Below the pieces are notes generated by a model. It saw only the letters and a list, made by a program, of their open reading frames with translations, was not told where the DNA came from and did not search any database. 64,000 bases of DNA from Fen-1258 sp041658245 (GTDB lineage: Bacteria > Bacteroidota > Ignavibacteria > Ignavibacteriales > Melioribacteraceae). Position numbers and translations under genes: made by a program. Shown here piece by piece: positions 41,559-51,469 of the stretch (position 1 is its first letter; each line of letters starts with the position of its first letter). The stretch lies in contig JBBAAM010000013.1 of the NCBI GenBank assembly GCA_041658245.1, forward strand, positions 6,051-70,050, given 5' to 3'.

Positions 41559-42808
41559 AAAGCTTCCGCTCTCTCAAAAATGATTTGACCTTTTTTAATT
41601 GTGTATTTGTTCAAATTGATTCCAATGTTATAAATTATTTCTCGATAATCTTTAGTATCGAAAACTGCGAAGTCAGCTTGCTTTCCAATTTCAATACTTC
41701 CAAGCTTTTCATTTAATCCAAGCGCAGCTGCAGAATTTATTGTAACTGCAGAAATAATTTCTTCGGCACTCATTTTCATTTTAAGTGCGGCAAGCTGCAT
41801 AATAAAATGAAGATTTGGAATATGTGATGATCCGGGATTATAATCTGTTGCCAAAGCAACAATTGCATTGTGCTCGATCAGCTTTCTTGCGGGTGCGTAA
41901 TCATAATCTAAAAAAAATGATACGCCTGGTAAAAGTACTCCCACAGTTTCACTCTTTGCTAATTTCGGGATATCATCTGTATTCATAACTTCAAGATGAT
42001 CTACTGAAAGAGCTTTGTGTTTTAATGATACCTCTAATCCGCCGATATTATTAAACTGTTCTGTATGAAGACGTAGTTTGTAACCGAGTTTTTTAGCTTT
42101 AGAAAATATCTTATCAACCTCTTCGGAAGAGAATGCCGATTTTTCACAAAATGCATCAACAGAATCTGAAAGTTTATTCTTAATGATGTAGGGAAGAAGC
42201 TCCTTTATGATAAGATCTAAATATTGTTTGTGATCGTTTTTGTATTCCGGCGGATAAGTATGCGCTCCTAAAAAAGTCGGAATTATTTCGACAGGTGAAT
42301 GAGTTTTAAAATAATTAATAACTTGAAGAAGTTTTATCTCATCATAAAAACTTAATCCGTATCCGCTCTTGATCTCTAATGTAGTAACTCCTTGAGTCAT
42401 GAAATAATCAATTCTCGGTTTTAGAATTCTAACAAGTTCTTCAAAAGATGAATTACGGACAGCTTTAACAGTAGAAATTATTCCGCCGCCGGATTTTGCT
42501 ATTTCTTCATAAGTTGCACCGTTAAGTCTCATCAAAAATTCGTTAGCACGTGAACCGGCATAAGCAGAATGTGTATGGCATTCAACTAATCCTGGAAGTA
42601 GAATTAAGTCTTTTAGATCAAATGTTTTATCGGCAGAAGTCTTTGAAGTAGACGAATTTGGAATCAAGTCCTTAATAATACCATTCTCAACCAATATAGA
42701 ATGATCAGAAATCGGGTTAATATCACTTAATTCAGAACCTCGCTTAAAATTCTTGCCTTTAGTATCAACTGTAATTATTTGAGATGGGTTCTTAAAGAGT
42801 GTTTTCAT
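41555..42808 (-). CDS. hutI: Imidazolonepropionase
   Basis: The 417-residue amidohydrolase opens the ring of 4-imidazolone-5-propionate in histidine breakdown, giving N-formimino-glutamate. LVECHTHSAYAGSRANEF provides the first HxH metal pair; LKSGYGL-like IKSGYGLSFYDEIK, LHTEQFNNIGG and ALATDYNPGSSH are later metal and substrate motifs. The frame extends upstream to 42907, but MKTLFKNPSQI at 42808 is the normal start. It is the first gene of a minus-strand operon hutI-ftcD-fchA-DUF1343. No hutH or hutU lies in the window. Confidence 0.94.
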   Translation of the reverse strand: MKTLFKNPSQIITVDTKGKNFKRGSELSDINPISDHSILVENGIIKDLIPNSSTSKTSADKTFDLKDLILLPGLVECHTHSAYAGSRANEFLMRLNGATYEEIAKSGGGIISTVKAVRNSSFEELVRILKPRIDYFMTQGVTTLEIKSGYGLSFYDEIKLLQVINYFKTHSPVEIIPTFLGAHTYPPEYKNDHKQYLDLIIKELLPYIIKNKLSDSVDAFCEKSAFSSEEVDKIFSKAKKLGYKLRLHTEQFNNIGGLEVSLKHKALSVDHLEVMNTDDIPKLAKSETVGVLLPGVSFFLDYDYAPARKLIEHNAIVALATDYNPGSSHIPNLHFIMQLAALKMKMSAEEIISAVTINSAAALGLNEKLGSIEIGKQADFAVFDTKDYREIIYNIGINLNKYTIKKGQIIFERAEAL

Positions 42809-42959
42809 TCTTTTTTCGTTATTTATAAAGACAAAACAGTTATTAATCAAAGATGAACTGTTCAAAAATAGAGAAATCGAATCTTTATTTGCTAATAATT
42901 TTGTCAAGCCGACGTATTTTCGTAATTTTGCATGTTAAAAATCGAAGGACTTAAAAAAC

Positions 42960-44453
42960 ATGTCTTCAGGCAAAAAATTAAAGATCCTTTTCGCAACCTC
43001 AGAAGTAGTTCCTTTCATTAAGACAGGCGGTTTAGCAGACGTATCATCGGCGTTACCTCAAAAATTACAAGAGATGGGGCACATTGTAAGAATTATCGTT
43101 CCAAAATACGGCGCTATAGATGAAAGAAAGTTTAAGATACATGAAGTAGTTCGTCTGAAAGACTTAAAGATCAACATTGGTAATAAAGAAGTAATCTTTT
43201 CTTTACGGTCTTCTTTCTTAATTGGACCCAAAACAAGAGTACAGATTTATTTCTTAGATAACCCGGAATACTATGGAAGCCGACATAGTCTTTACGCAGA
43301 TCCTATCACAGGTGAAGATTATCCCGATAACGATGAAAGATTTATTCTTCTTTCACGTGCTGTGTTTGAATTGATCACAAAATTAGGATGGACGCCTGAT
43401 ATCATTCACTGTAATGATTGGCAGACCGGATTGATACCGGCTTACTTAAAATCCACTTATAAAAATGATCCTACATTTAGATCAATAAAAACCATTTTCA
43501 CAATTCATAATCTCTCGTTCCAGGGTATTTTCCCAAAAGCAAATTTTGATAAGACTGCTTTGCCGAAAGAGTTGGAAAGTGAAAAAGGAATTCTACAGAA
43601 GGGTAAGATCAATTTCTTAAAGAGCGGATTGCTTTATTCGGATATGATAAATACAGTTAGCGAAACTTATGCAAAAGAGATTTGTCAGCATAAAGATTAC
43701 GGTTTGGGTTTAGAAGAAATTCTGAATAAAAGGAAAAAAGATCTATATGGAATTATAAATGGAATTGATGATACAATTTGGAATCCGGAAGTAGATTCTA
43801 AAATACCACACAAATTTTCAATGAAGAACATCGAAATGAAAAAAGAGAGCAAAAAAGCTCTTGCAAATAATTTTCACTTCACTGCAAAAGATGATGTACC
43901 TGTTATTGGAATGATCTCTAGACTTTATGATAATAAAGGTATGGACCTTATTGAAAAAGCTTTTACAAATCTAATGAAAATGAATATTCACTTTATTCTG
44001 CTTGGCACCGGCGAAAAGAAATATCATAAATTCTTTACGACTATGGCTTCAAAATATCATAATAAATTTTCGTGTTATATCGGATTCGATGATGAACTAG
44101 CTCATTTAATTGAAGCCGGTTCGGATATTTTCTTAATGCCTTCTAAATATGAACCATGCGGTCTGAATCAAATGTATAGTCTAATGTATGGAACCGTACC
44201 TGTTGTTCGTCATACAGGAGGACTTGCAGATACAGTTCAGGCATTCAATCCAAAAAATAAAACCGGTAATGGATTTGTCTTCAAAAAATATTCTGCCTCA
44301 GAAATGTTAACAGAGATCAAAAATGCCGTAAAGATTTTTACCAAAGATCAGGATAAATGGCAAAACATTATGCGTAACGGAATGAAATCCGATTTTACCT
44401 GGATGAATTCCACAAAGAAATATGTTGATCTATATAAAAAGCTTACCGACTAA
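42960..44453 (+). CDS. glgA: Glycogen/starch synthase (ADP-glucose type)
   Basis: This 497-residue GT5 enzyme lengthens alpha-1,4-glucan from ADP-glucose. LKILFATSEVVPFIKTGGLADVSSALP includes the K21-T-G-G donor motif. HCNDWQTGLIPAYLK, TIHNLSFQGIFP, VISRLYDNKGMDL-like GMISRLYDNKGMDLI, and PSKYEPCGLNQMYSLMYGTVPVVRHTGGLADTV (E-x7-E) follow in the usual order. It is divergent from hutI, with about 150 bp between the two true starts, which must hold both promoters. The next gene follows after 3 bp. Confidence 0.95.
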   Translation: MSSGKKLKILFATSEVVPFIKTGGLADVSSALPQKLQEMGHIVRIIVPKYGAIDERKFKIHEVVRLKDLKINIGNKEVIFSLRSSFLIGPKTRVQIYFLDNPEYYGSRHSLYADPITGEDYPDNDERFILLSRAVFELITKLGWTPDIIHCNDWQTGLIPAYLKSTYKNDPTFRSIKTIFTIHNLSFQGIFPKANFDKTALPKELESEKGILQKGKINFLKSGLLYSDMINTVSETYAKEICQHKDYGLGLEEILNKRKKDLYGIINGIDDTIWNPEVDSKIPHKFSMKNIEMKKESKKALANNFHFTAKDDVPVIGMISRLYDNKGMDLIEKAFTNLMKMNIHFILLGTGEKKYHKFFTTMASKYHNKFSCYIGFDDELAHLIEAGSDIFLMPSKYEPCGLNQMYSLMYGTVPVVRHTGGLADTVQAFNPKNKTGNGFVFKKYSASEMLTEIKNAVKIFTKDQDKWQNIMRNGMKSDFTWMNSTKKYVDLYKKLTD

Positions 44454-44456
44454 TTG

Positions 44457-45032
44457 ATGAAACACCATGCGATTTTTTTAGATCGTGACGGAACGATTAA
44501 TCACGATTACGGTTATGTAAAAGACCCGTCTCAAATTATTTTGCTGCCAGGTGTATCTAAAGGAATTAAGAAACTGAAAGACGAATTTGGTTTTAAAGCA
44601 ATAGTAATTTCTAACCAAGCAGGTGTTTCTAAGGGATTAATGACCAGCAAAGATGTTGATTCGGTTAATGATCGTGTCAATGAACTTTTGAAAAATGAAG
44701 GAACGGGTATTGATGCATTTTTTTACTGTCCCTTCCATCCCGATTTAGATCCGCCAGAAAAATCAAATTGTAGGAAACCTTCTCCATTTATGATTGTTCA
44801 AGCTGCAGAAGAACATGAGATAGATCTTTCTAAATCCTATATGATAGGTGATAAAGCAAGTGATATTGAAAGCGGCATTAATGCCGGTGTAAAGACTATA
44901 CTACTAAATAATGAAACAACTCATAATGAAATTTCTATCTTGCATAATCTTGGAAAAAAGCCCAATTTTACAGCCGCTAATTTCAATGAAGTATGCGATA
45001 TTATTATCAGTGATTTTTCCGGAGGAATTTAA
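44457..45032 (+). CDS. HAD-IIIA phosphatase (GmhB/histidinol-phosphatase type)
   Basis: This 191-residue HAD enzyme has IFLDRDGTINHDYGYV (catalytic DxD at the start), VISNQAGVSKGL (motif II), FYCPFHPDL (zinc-loop region) and CRKPSPFMIVQAAEEHEIDLSKSYMIGDKASDIESG (motifs III and IV). C-x-H and later cysteine residues suit the zinc site of D,D-heptose 1,7-bisphosphate phosphatase (GmhB). It would act in ADP-heptose synthesis for the LPS core. ATG 44457 is used in place of the TTG that directly follows the glgA stop. It is co-transcribed with glgA. Confidence 0.88.
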   Translation: MKHHAIFLDRDGTINHDYGYVKDPSQIILLPGVSKGIKKLKDEFGFKAIVISNQAGVSKGLMTSKDVDSVNDRVNELLKNEGTGIDAFFYCPFHPDLDPPEKSNCRKPSPFMIVQAAEEHEIDLSKSYMIGDKASDIESGINAGVKTILLNNETTHNEISILHNLGKKPNFTAANFNEVCDIIISDFSGGI

Positions 45033-46223
45033 TTGATCAGATTTTTGAGACTTGCCTTTTATCTCTTTGCAGTTACAATACTAATTATTTCCTGTAGTCA
45101 AGATCCTACCTCAGTCGGTTCAGAATTAATTTCCCAAAATGAAAAGATTTCATTCCAGGAATTAGACAGTTATCAAGCAAACATTTTACAGAAGTCGGCA
45201 AACTATCAAGATAAAATTAAGTTTGGTTTATCTAACGTTGTCTTAATCGGAAAGAATTCTTACGCTGAATCTTCCATACTAATGCGCTATCGTATTTATA
45301 TGCCGGATACGCTATTAGCTTTAGTTAAAAGCGGGCAATACATTGTTAAATCGGCAACGATGCAGATGATTCCTCGTTATTTGTTGGGGGATAAAACTGC
45401 AACCTTAGATTTTTCTGTATACCAGGTTCGAAGTGATTGGAGTCCGGTTGGATTTGATAGAGATAGTATTCCAAGATTAGCTTATGATCCCATTGATGTT
45501 TCATCAGGTTTAACTGTAAATGATACACTTGTAAAATTTAATTTAAAAAATGATGTTGTTACTCAATGGTTAAAATATTCGGCTGATAGTAATTCAGCAC
45601 CAAAGAATTTTGGTTTGCTTCTAAAACCTAAACCATCAACTAAAAAAATAGTTGGATTCTATTCCGCCATACCCAGTTCTTCAAAAAACGAAACAGTTCT
45701 TTCGGTTGTACTGGAAAGACTTTCAATAAGAAAAGACACCGTTGGAGTATCTCCGTTTTTCCATATTTACTATTTGACGGGACAAGTACCTCAACAAAAT
45801 AGTAATTTAACTTTTCAAGGCGGTATAGGATTAAAAGGAACTTTATTTTTTGATTTAAATACGTTGCCCAAAAATATAATTGTTAATAAAGCATTTCTTG
45901 AATTGAATGTTGATACAACTTCTACTCTAGATGGAAATCCTTCTTCTGATTCTCTTTATGCGCAAATTCTTGCAGATAGTACAACAAAAAAATTAACCAG
46001 AGATAGTACAGTTGTTACAGCACTTGCTAAAAAAGATAAAATTTATAGCGGTGATGTCGCATGGATGGTTCAGAAATGGCAAAACGGTGAATCGAATCAA
46101 GGAATTCTTCTTTCTCTATGGGATGAATATTCATCTGCGGCAAGGATTGCATTCTACGGAAGCAAAAATCTTAACAAAGCTCTTAGACCAAAACTGAAAA
46201 TTATTTACATGCAAAAAAAGTAG
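45033..46223 (+). CDS. DUF4270-type lipoprotein
   Basis: The 396-residue product has a lipoprotein signal (FLRLAFYLFAVTILIISC, Cys21) followed by SQDPTSVGSELI, the usual DUF4270 start. Later parts are beta-rich with repeated TxLDFSVYQV-, WLKYSADSNSAPKNFGLLLKP- and FELNVDTTS-like strands, plus a VAWMVQKWQNGESNQGILLSLWDE segment. Members are surface-exposed lipoproteins of Bacteroidota-type bacteria whose job is unknown. The start codon is TTG 45033, directly after the phosphatase stop, with GGAGG 7 bp upstream. Confidence 0.78.
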   Translation: MIRFLRLAFYLFAVTILIISCSQDPTSVGSELISQNEKISFQELDSYQANILQKSANYQDKIKFGLSNVVLIGKNSYAESSILMRYRIYMPDTLLALVKSGQYIVKSATMQMIPRYLLGDKTATLDFSVYQVRSDWSPVGFDRDSIPRLAYDPIDVSSGLTVNDTLVKFNLKNDVVTQWLKYSADSNSAPKNFGLLLKPKPSTKKIVGFYSAIPSSSKNETVLSVVLERLSIRKDTVGVSPFFHIYYLTGQVPQQNSNLTFQGGIGLKGTLFFDLNTLPKNIIVNKAFLELNVDTTSTLDGNPSSDSLYAQILADSTTKKLTRDSTVVTALAKKDKIYSGDVAWMVQKWQNGESNQGILLSLWDEYSSAARIAFYGSKNLNKALRPKLKIIYMQKK

Positions 46224-46228
46224 TCTAA

Positions 46229-47470
46229 ATGAAAAAAATTAAAATCTTATTGTTGTTACTTCTTGTCACAATTCCAGTTATGGCGCAAGGAGGTTCTATT
46301 TATTCCGGTTTTGGTATCGGTGATTTAAGAACATCATTCTCAGCGCGTAGATTTGCTATGGGCGAAATGGGAATCGCTTTAAGTGACGTGGATTATTTGA
46401 ATTCACTTAATCCTGCCGGATGGAACTCTATTCGATTAACACGTTTTGAATTAAGTATGAATTACGCCGGGAGTAATATACAAAGTTCTTCTTCATCTGC
46501 ATTTTACAGCAAAACAAATTTAGATGGAATGATGATTGCATTTCCGCTTGAACATGATTTGGGCTTATCACTTACATTAGGACAAGTACCATATTCGCAA
46601 GTAGGTTATGAAATCAAGAATAATGTTAGCGATCCTATAGTAGGGAAATATGATTTCAGTGATAAAGGCGAAGGCGGAATTTCAAAATTATTTATCGGTA
46701 CTTCATACCGCTTGCCTTTTGATTTCTCAATAGGTCTTTCTTATGATTATTATATCGGTAGAGTAACTCATAATCTTGTTGCGGATTTCGATCCGACCTC
46801 TGCATTTAAGGATGCAACATTTGAAAAAGAAACCAGTTATCACGGAATGAGTTTAACAACGGGAGTTATTTCCAGCGATCTTTCAAAGTTATTTGGATCT
46901 ACAGAGTTTAAGGATTTTAGAATCGGATTTGTATATACTCCATCTGTTACATTAAGTGCAGACTCAGTAGATAATTCTACAACATCTATAGGAACTTTAA
47001 CAACATCAACTGGTTCGACAAAAAATATTCTTCCTTACAAATTGGGAATCGGTACAACATTTAAGTATACGAACAACTATACATTCACACTTGATTATTT
47101 ATACCAACCTTTCAGCGAGTATACTGCAAACGGTAAGAAAGATATCAATTTGCAAAATTATTATAAGATGGGTCTAGGATTTGAATATAGAAATGCAGAT
47201 ACAAGATCAAATGCATTTTGGGATAATGTAATGTTACGTGCCGGATTAAGTTTTGAACAGACTCCATATAAAATAAAAGGAACAGGAGTAAATCAATATT
47301 CAATTTACGGCGGTATGTCTCTTCCGATAAGCTTTGACAACACAATTGATCTTGCTTTTCAATATTCCAGAAGAGGAACTACCGATGATAATTTATTACT
47401 TGAGAATATCTATAAATTTACTGTAACAATATGTATAGGCGATTTCTGGTTTATCCGAACCGATAGATAA
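46229..47470 (+). CDS. Outer-membrane beta-barrel protein, unknown function
   Basis: The 413-residue product has a signal peptide (KKIKILLLLLLVTIPVMAQ, cut about residue 20) followed by GGSIYSGFGIGDLRTSFSARRFAMGEMGIAL, an opening common to OmpP1/PorV-like barrels of this lineage. Alternating hydrophobic strands run to the end, which finishes ICIGDFWFIRTDR. It starts 5 bp after the DUF4270 lipoprotein, and the two are often paired in related genomes as far as I recall. A specific substrate cannot be given. Confidence 0.72.
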   Translation: MKKIKILLLLLLVTIPVMAQGGSIYSGFGIGDLRTSFSARRFAMGEMGIALSDVDYLNSLNPAGWNSIRLTRFELSMNYAGSNIQSSSSSAFYSKTNLDGMMIAFPLEHDLGLSLTLGQVPYSQVGYEIKNNVSDPIVGKYDFSDKGEGGISKLFIGTSYRLPFDFSIGLSYDYYIGRVTHNLVADFDPTSAFKDATFEKETSYHGMSLTTGVISSDLSKLFGSTEFKDFRIGFVYTPSVTLSADSVDNSTTSIGTLTTSTGSTKNILPYKLGIGTTFKYTNNYTFTLDYLYQPFSEYTANGKKDINLQNYYKMGLGFEYRNADTRSNAFWDNVMLRAGLSFEQTPYKIKGTGVNQYSIYGGMSLPISFDNTIDLAFQYSRRGTTDDNLLLENIYKFTVTICIGDFWFIRTDR

Positions 47471-47665
47471 GATTATTACATACTAATCATATATGAAATC
47501 AATTTTCGATTATTCTTCTATCCCTTCTTACCAATACATCTTTTCATCCAATCACATTTCTTTTAGTAAACTTTATTTTGAATTGAATTTCCAGAACAGC
47601 ATATTTGAAAGAGAAATTTCTATTCACTAATGCAAATTAATTTTTTCAAATAAAAATGAAGTACC

Positions 47666-48967
47666 ATGTACAATCAATTACAAAACGACAAAGAAGCTTT
47701 TAGGATTTCTCAATTAGAACTTAATCGTCAAGAAACGCATCTTGAACTTATTGCGTCTGAAAATTTTGTTTCCCAGGCAGTATTGAATACGGCCGGTTCA
47801 GTTCTAACTAACAAATATGCAGAAGGTTACCCTGGTAAAAGATATTACGGCGGATGTGAATTTGTTGATATGGCTGAAGACCTTGCACGGGACCGCTTAA
47901 AGAAATTATTCGGCGCAGAATACGTTAACGTGCAGCCGCATAGCGGTTCTCAAGCTAATATGGCTGTTTATATGGCTTTGCTGAAACCCGGTGATACGAT
48001 TCTTGGATTAAGTCTCGATCATGGCGGACATTTAACTCACGGTTCACCCGTAAATTTTTCCGGGCAGATCTATTGCTCAGTTGGTTATAGCTTAAATAAA
48101 GAAACAAAATTTTTAGATTATAACTTAGTTGAAGATCTTGCTAAGAAAGAAAAACCGAAATTAATTGTTATGGGCGCGAGTGCATATTCACGTGATTGGG
48201 ATTATGCAAAGTTTAGAGAGATCGCTGATAAAGTCGGTGCATTATTAATGATGGATATGGCACATCCTGCTGGGTTAATTGCAAAAGGTTTGCTGAATAA
48301 TCCGCTTCCATATTGCGATGTTGTAACATCAACCACACACAAAACTTTACGCGGTCCAAGAGGTGGAATTATTTTGATGGGTAAGGATAGAGACAATCCT
48401 TTCGGAATAAAAACTTTGAAAGGAGACCGCTTAAAATTAATGTCGGAAATTTTAGATGGAATGGTTATGCCGGGAATTCAAGGCGGACCGCTAATGCATG
48501 TGATACTTGCAAAAGCAGTTGCATTCGGTGAAGCGCTAGAAGATTCATTTACCGATTATGCAAAACAAATCATAAAAAATGCAAAGACGTTATCCAACGA
48601 ATTAACAGCTTTAGGTTATGATATAGTCTCCGGCGGAACAGATAATCATTTAATGCTGGTTGATCTTACAAATAAAGAACTAAGTGGAAAGAAAGTTGAG
48701 AACGCACTCGGTGTTGCTGGAATTACTGTAAATAAGAATATGATTCCATTCGATACAAAGAGTCCTTTTGTAACAAGCGGAATTAGAATTGGAACGCCCG
48801 CTGTTACAACTCGCGGAATGAAAGAAAATGAAATGAAAATTATTGCATCGTTCATAGATAAAGCAATCAAGAATAATGAGAACGAATCTGTATTATCTCA
48901 AATAAAAAATGAAGTTGCAGAACTATGTTCTAAATTTCCGTTATATCCTGAGTTAAAACAAAACTAA
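47666..48967 (+). CDS. glyA: Serine hydroxymethyltransferase
   Basis: This 433-residue PLP enzyme interconverts serine and glycine and loads one-carbon units onto tetrahydrofolate. It shows ETHLELIASENFVSQAVL (residues 23-40), NKYAEGYPGKRYYGGCE, NVQPHSGSQANMAVY, DMAHPAGLIAKG, and STTHKTLRGPRGG with the PLP lysine at K226. Length and order are standard. It has its own 195-bp upstream region with no other gene. tatC follows at 2 bp. Confidence 0.96.
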   Translation: MYNQLQNDKEAFRISQLELNRQETHLELIASENFVSQAVLNTAGSVLTNKYAEGYPGKRYYGGCEFVDMAEDLARDRLKKLFGAEYVNVQPHSGSQANMAVYMALLKPGDTILGLSLDHGGHLTHGSPVNFSGQIYCSVGYSLNKETKFLDYNLVEDLAKKEKPKLIVMGASAYSRDWDYAKFREIADKVGALLMMDMAHPAGLIAKGLLNNPLPYCDVVTSTTHKTLRGPRGGIILMGKDRDNPFGIKTLKGDRLKLMSEILDGMVMPGIQGGPLMHVILAKAVAFGEALEDSFTDYAKQIIKNAKTLSNELTALGYDIVSGGTDNHLMLVDLTNKELSGKKVENALGVAGITVNKNMIPFDTKSPFVTSGIRIGTPAVTTRGMKENEMKIIASFIDKAIKNNENESVLSQIKNEVAELCSKFPLYPELKQN

Positions 48968-48968
48968 T

Positions 48969-49727
48969 TTGGAAGAACTCGAAGAAAATATTGTTGACGG
49001 AGAAAGTCCGAAACAAGAAGTTGAGATGACTTTTCTTGATCATCTTGAAGAATTAAGATGGAGAATAATTTATTCTGTACTTGGAATACTAATAGGGACA
49101 GTAATAGCTTGGATATTTATAGATTTCTTTGTTGATAAAATTCTTCTTCTCCCGGCTCGAACAGCAAATTTTAAATTGCAAAACCTCCGGCCATTCGGTC
49201 AGCTTTTTCTTTACTTCCAAGTAGCTATTATGCTCGGATTGATTCTTAGTTTTCCCAATGTAGTTTACCAATTGTGGAGGTTTATCGCACCGGCATTAAA
49301 GTCTAAAGAAAGAAAGTATATAAAATGGATTGTATTGTTCACAACTTTTTGTTTTATGTGCGGAGTAGTTTTTGCTTATTACATCATGCTTCCGCTTACA
49401 TTAAAATTTGCTGCTGGATTCGGATCTGCAGCTATACAAAATAATTTTTCAGTAGATGAATATCTCTCGATAGTTCTTAATATCATTCTAGGTGCAGGTT
49501 TAATTTTTGAACTTCCTATGCTTTCATTTTTTCTTTCTAAGATTGGCTTACTTACACCAAAACTGATGAGAAAATATAGAAGGCATGCTATTGTTGTTAT
49601 AATGATATTAGCCGCATTTCTATCTCCTGGAACAGATCCAGTCTCACAAGTGCTTCTTGCTGTTCCATTGGTTTTGTTATATGAAATAAGTATTTTTGTT
49701 TCAAAAATATTCCAAAAGAAATCTTGA
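48969..49727 (+). CDS. tatC: Sec-independent protein translocase TatC
   Basis: The product is 252 residues with six membrane spans. MTFLDHLEELRWRIIYSVLG is the N-terminal Tat-signal-binding region with its conserved glutamates. LRPFGQLFLYFQVAIMLGLILSFPNVVYQLWRFIAPALKSKERKYI and FAAGFGS, then LTPKLMRKYRRHAIVVIMILAAFLSPGTDPVSQVLLAVPLVLLYE complete the family (segments described across residues 65-245). The start is TTG 48969; ATG 49026 (MTFLDHLEEL) is a real alternative. It exports folded proteins, which fits the Tat signal on ActB downstream. Confidence 0.93.
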   Translation: MEELEENIVDGESPKQEVEMTFLDHLEELRWRIIYSVLGILIGTVIAWIFIDFFVDKILLLPARTANFKLQNLRPFGQLFLYFQVAIMLGLILSFPNVVYQLWRFIAPALKSKERKYIKWIVLFTTFCFMCGVVFAYYIMLPLTLKFAAGFGSAAIQNNFSVDEYLSIVLNIILGAGLIFELPMLSFFLSKIGLLTPKLMRKYRRHAIVVIMILAAFLSPGTDPVSQVLLAVPLVLLYEISIFVSKIFQKKS

Positions 49728-50704
49728 TAAATAGATCCTTCGCAGAAATTGCACACCCGATTGGAGATGAACTTTCGAAATTTAATGAGATCTTCAAGCA
49801 TTCCTTAAAATCGAAAGTTACCCTCTTAGAATTAGTAACACGATATATTCTGAAGCAAAAAGGGAAAAAAATTAGACCTATCTTAGTTCTACTTTCAAGT
49901 GATTTATGCGGCGGTATATCTGAACGCAGTTATCGAGGCGCTACTTTAGTAGAATTACTCCATACAGCAACCTTAGTTCATGATGATGTTGTAGATAATG
50001 CAGAAACAAGAAGAAATTTTCCCTCGATTAATGCTGTTTGGAAGAATAAGATTGCCGTATTAATGGGTGATTATTTATTAGCTCGCGGTTTAATGCTTGC
50101 GGTTGACGGAAACGATTTTGATTTTCTCAGAGTAATAACAAATACTGTTAAGAGAATGTCGGAAGGAGAACTGCTGCAGATAAGCAAAACAAGAAAATTG
50201 GATATAGATGAAGAAACATATTTTAGAATTATTTCCGATAAGACTGCATCGCTTCTATCAACATGTTGTGAAATAGGGGCGCGTGCATCAACTGATGATG
50301 AAAAAATGATAACTGCCATGAAAGAATTTGGTGAAGACCTTGGAATAGCATTTCAAATCCGTGATGACATTTTAGATTTTATTGGAACTAAAAACATATT
50401 CGGCAAATCACTCGGTGCTGATATAAAAGAAAAGAAAATTACACTTCCGTTAATTTATGCGTTGAAAAACGCACCTCAAGACGAATCTAATAAAATTATT
50501 AATTTACTAAAGAGTAAAGAGAGAAAAACAAAGGTAGATATTGTAATAAAGTTTGTTAAGATGTATGAAGGTATAGAATACTCTGAAAAAATTGCTCTTG
50601 AATATTCTAAGGCTGCTTTATCTAAATTAAAACAGTTTCAGACATCCGAGTCACGATTATCATTAGAATCATTAGTAAGTTTTGTTGTTGAAAGAAAAAA
50701 TTAG
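49724..50704 (+). CDS. ispB: Polyprenyl diphosphate synthase (octaprenyl/heptaprenyl type)
   Basis: This 326-residue trans-prenyltransferase has the first aspartate-rich motif HDDVVD (D87, D88, D91; ETRR follows) and the second, FQIRDDILDF (about 214-223), plus KGKKIRPILVLLSSDL and GDYLLARGL. It makes the C35-C40 side chain of menaquinone, the substrate of the respiratory complex encoded next. The TTG start overlaps the tatC stop. The 181 bp after it hold no gene and should contain the act-operon promoter. Confidence 0.9.
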   Translation: MINRSFAEIAHPIGDELSKFNEIFKHSLKSKVTLLELVTRYILKQKGKKIRPILVLLSSDLCGGISERSYRGATLVELLHTATLVHDDVVDNAETRRNFPSINAVWKNKIAVLMGDYLLARGLMLAVDGNDFDFLRVITNTVKRMSEGELLQISKTRKLDIDEETYFRIISDKTASLLSTCCEIGARASTDDEKMITAMKEFGEDLGIAFQIRDDILDFIGTKNIFGKSLGADIKEKKITLPLIYALKNAPQDESNKIINLLKSKERKTKVDIVIKFVKMYEGIEYSEKIALEYSKAALSKLKQFQTSESRLSLESLVSFVVERKN

Positions 50705-50885
50705 ATAAAAATTATTTTTCAAAGTTTAAAATTTTTGATTTTAATTTTCGTTTCTTATCTTTGACAGTAATTTTTAGCTAATTGTATATCTTATCTCTTT
50801 AATATTTTCTAGCGAAAGCTAAGTTAAATAACTCAAGAAAGATTCCCATAAAACGATCTGATAATTTTACTATTACAGGTATTAA

Positions 50886-51455
50886 ATGAAGAGAACGGTA
50901 CTGGATTATGCACTCAAGATTCGCCTCCCGTTAACATTATTTGTTGTAGCAATATCTTTCATATTAACTTTTTATTTCTCGCGTGCAGAAAGAGATAGTG
51001 TAGGATACAAACCGGAACAGCCAATAAAATATTCTCATAAACTTCATGCAGGACAAATGGCGATAGATTGCCAGTATTGCCATATAGGAGTTACTAAAGA
51101 GAGACAAGCTATAATTCCTTCTGTAAATATCTGCATGAACTGCCATACTATATCACGTAAAGACAAACCTGAAATAATCAAACTTACAAAGTATTATAAT
51201 GAAGGAAATCCGATCCCGTGGAAGCGAATTCATAAGGTTCCTGAGTATGCATACTTCAATCATAGCGTTCATATTAATAAGGGAATTGATTGTTCAAGCT
51301 GCCATGGTGATATAAAAGAAATGGAAGTTGTTGAACAAGTTAAACCATTTACAATGACTGCTTGTTTAGATTGTCACAGACACCCTGAAGAAAAATTACC
51401 TTATCTGAAGAAAGTTAATCTTGGTCCGGAATATTGTTCCGCATGTCATAGATAA
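50886..51455 (+). CDS. actA: Alternative complex III subunit A, pentaheme cytochrome c
   Basis: The 189-residue protein has an N-terminal membrane anchor (residues 12-31) and five CxxCH heme sites at C62-H66, C83-H87, C136-H140, C160-H164 and C184-H188. The fifth ends one residue before the C-terminus. This size, spacing and position before an iron-sulfur/molybdopterin-like gene match ActA of alternative complex III. It accepts electrons within the quinol:cytochrome c oxidoreductase on the periplasmic side. It is the first gene of the act-cox operon. Confidence 0.9.
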   Translation: MKRTVLDYALKIRLPLTLFVVAISFILTFYFSRAERDSVGYKPEQPIKYSHKLHAGQMAIDCQYCHIGVTKERQAIIPSVNICMNCHTISRKDKPEIIKLTKYYNEGNPIPWKRIHKVPEYAYFNHSVHINKGIDCSSCHGDIKEMEVVEQVKPFTMTACLDCHRHPEEKLPYLKKVNLGPEYCSACHR

Positions 51456-51469
51456 TTAGGAGATTTACT

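Noticed and set aside
42809..42907. N-terminal extension of imidazolonepropionase
   Set aside because: The 33 extra residues have no counterpart in the family; MKTLFKNPSQI at 42808 is the usual start.
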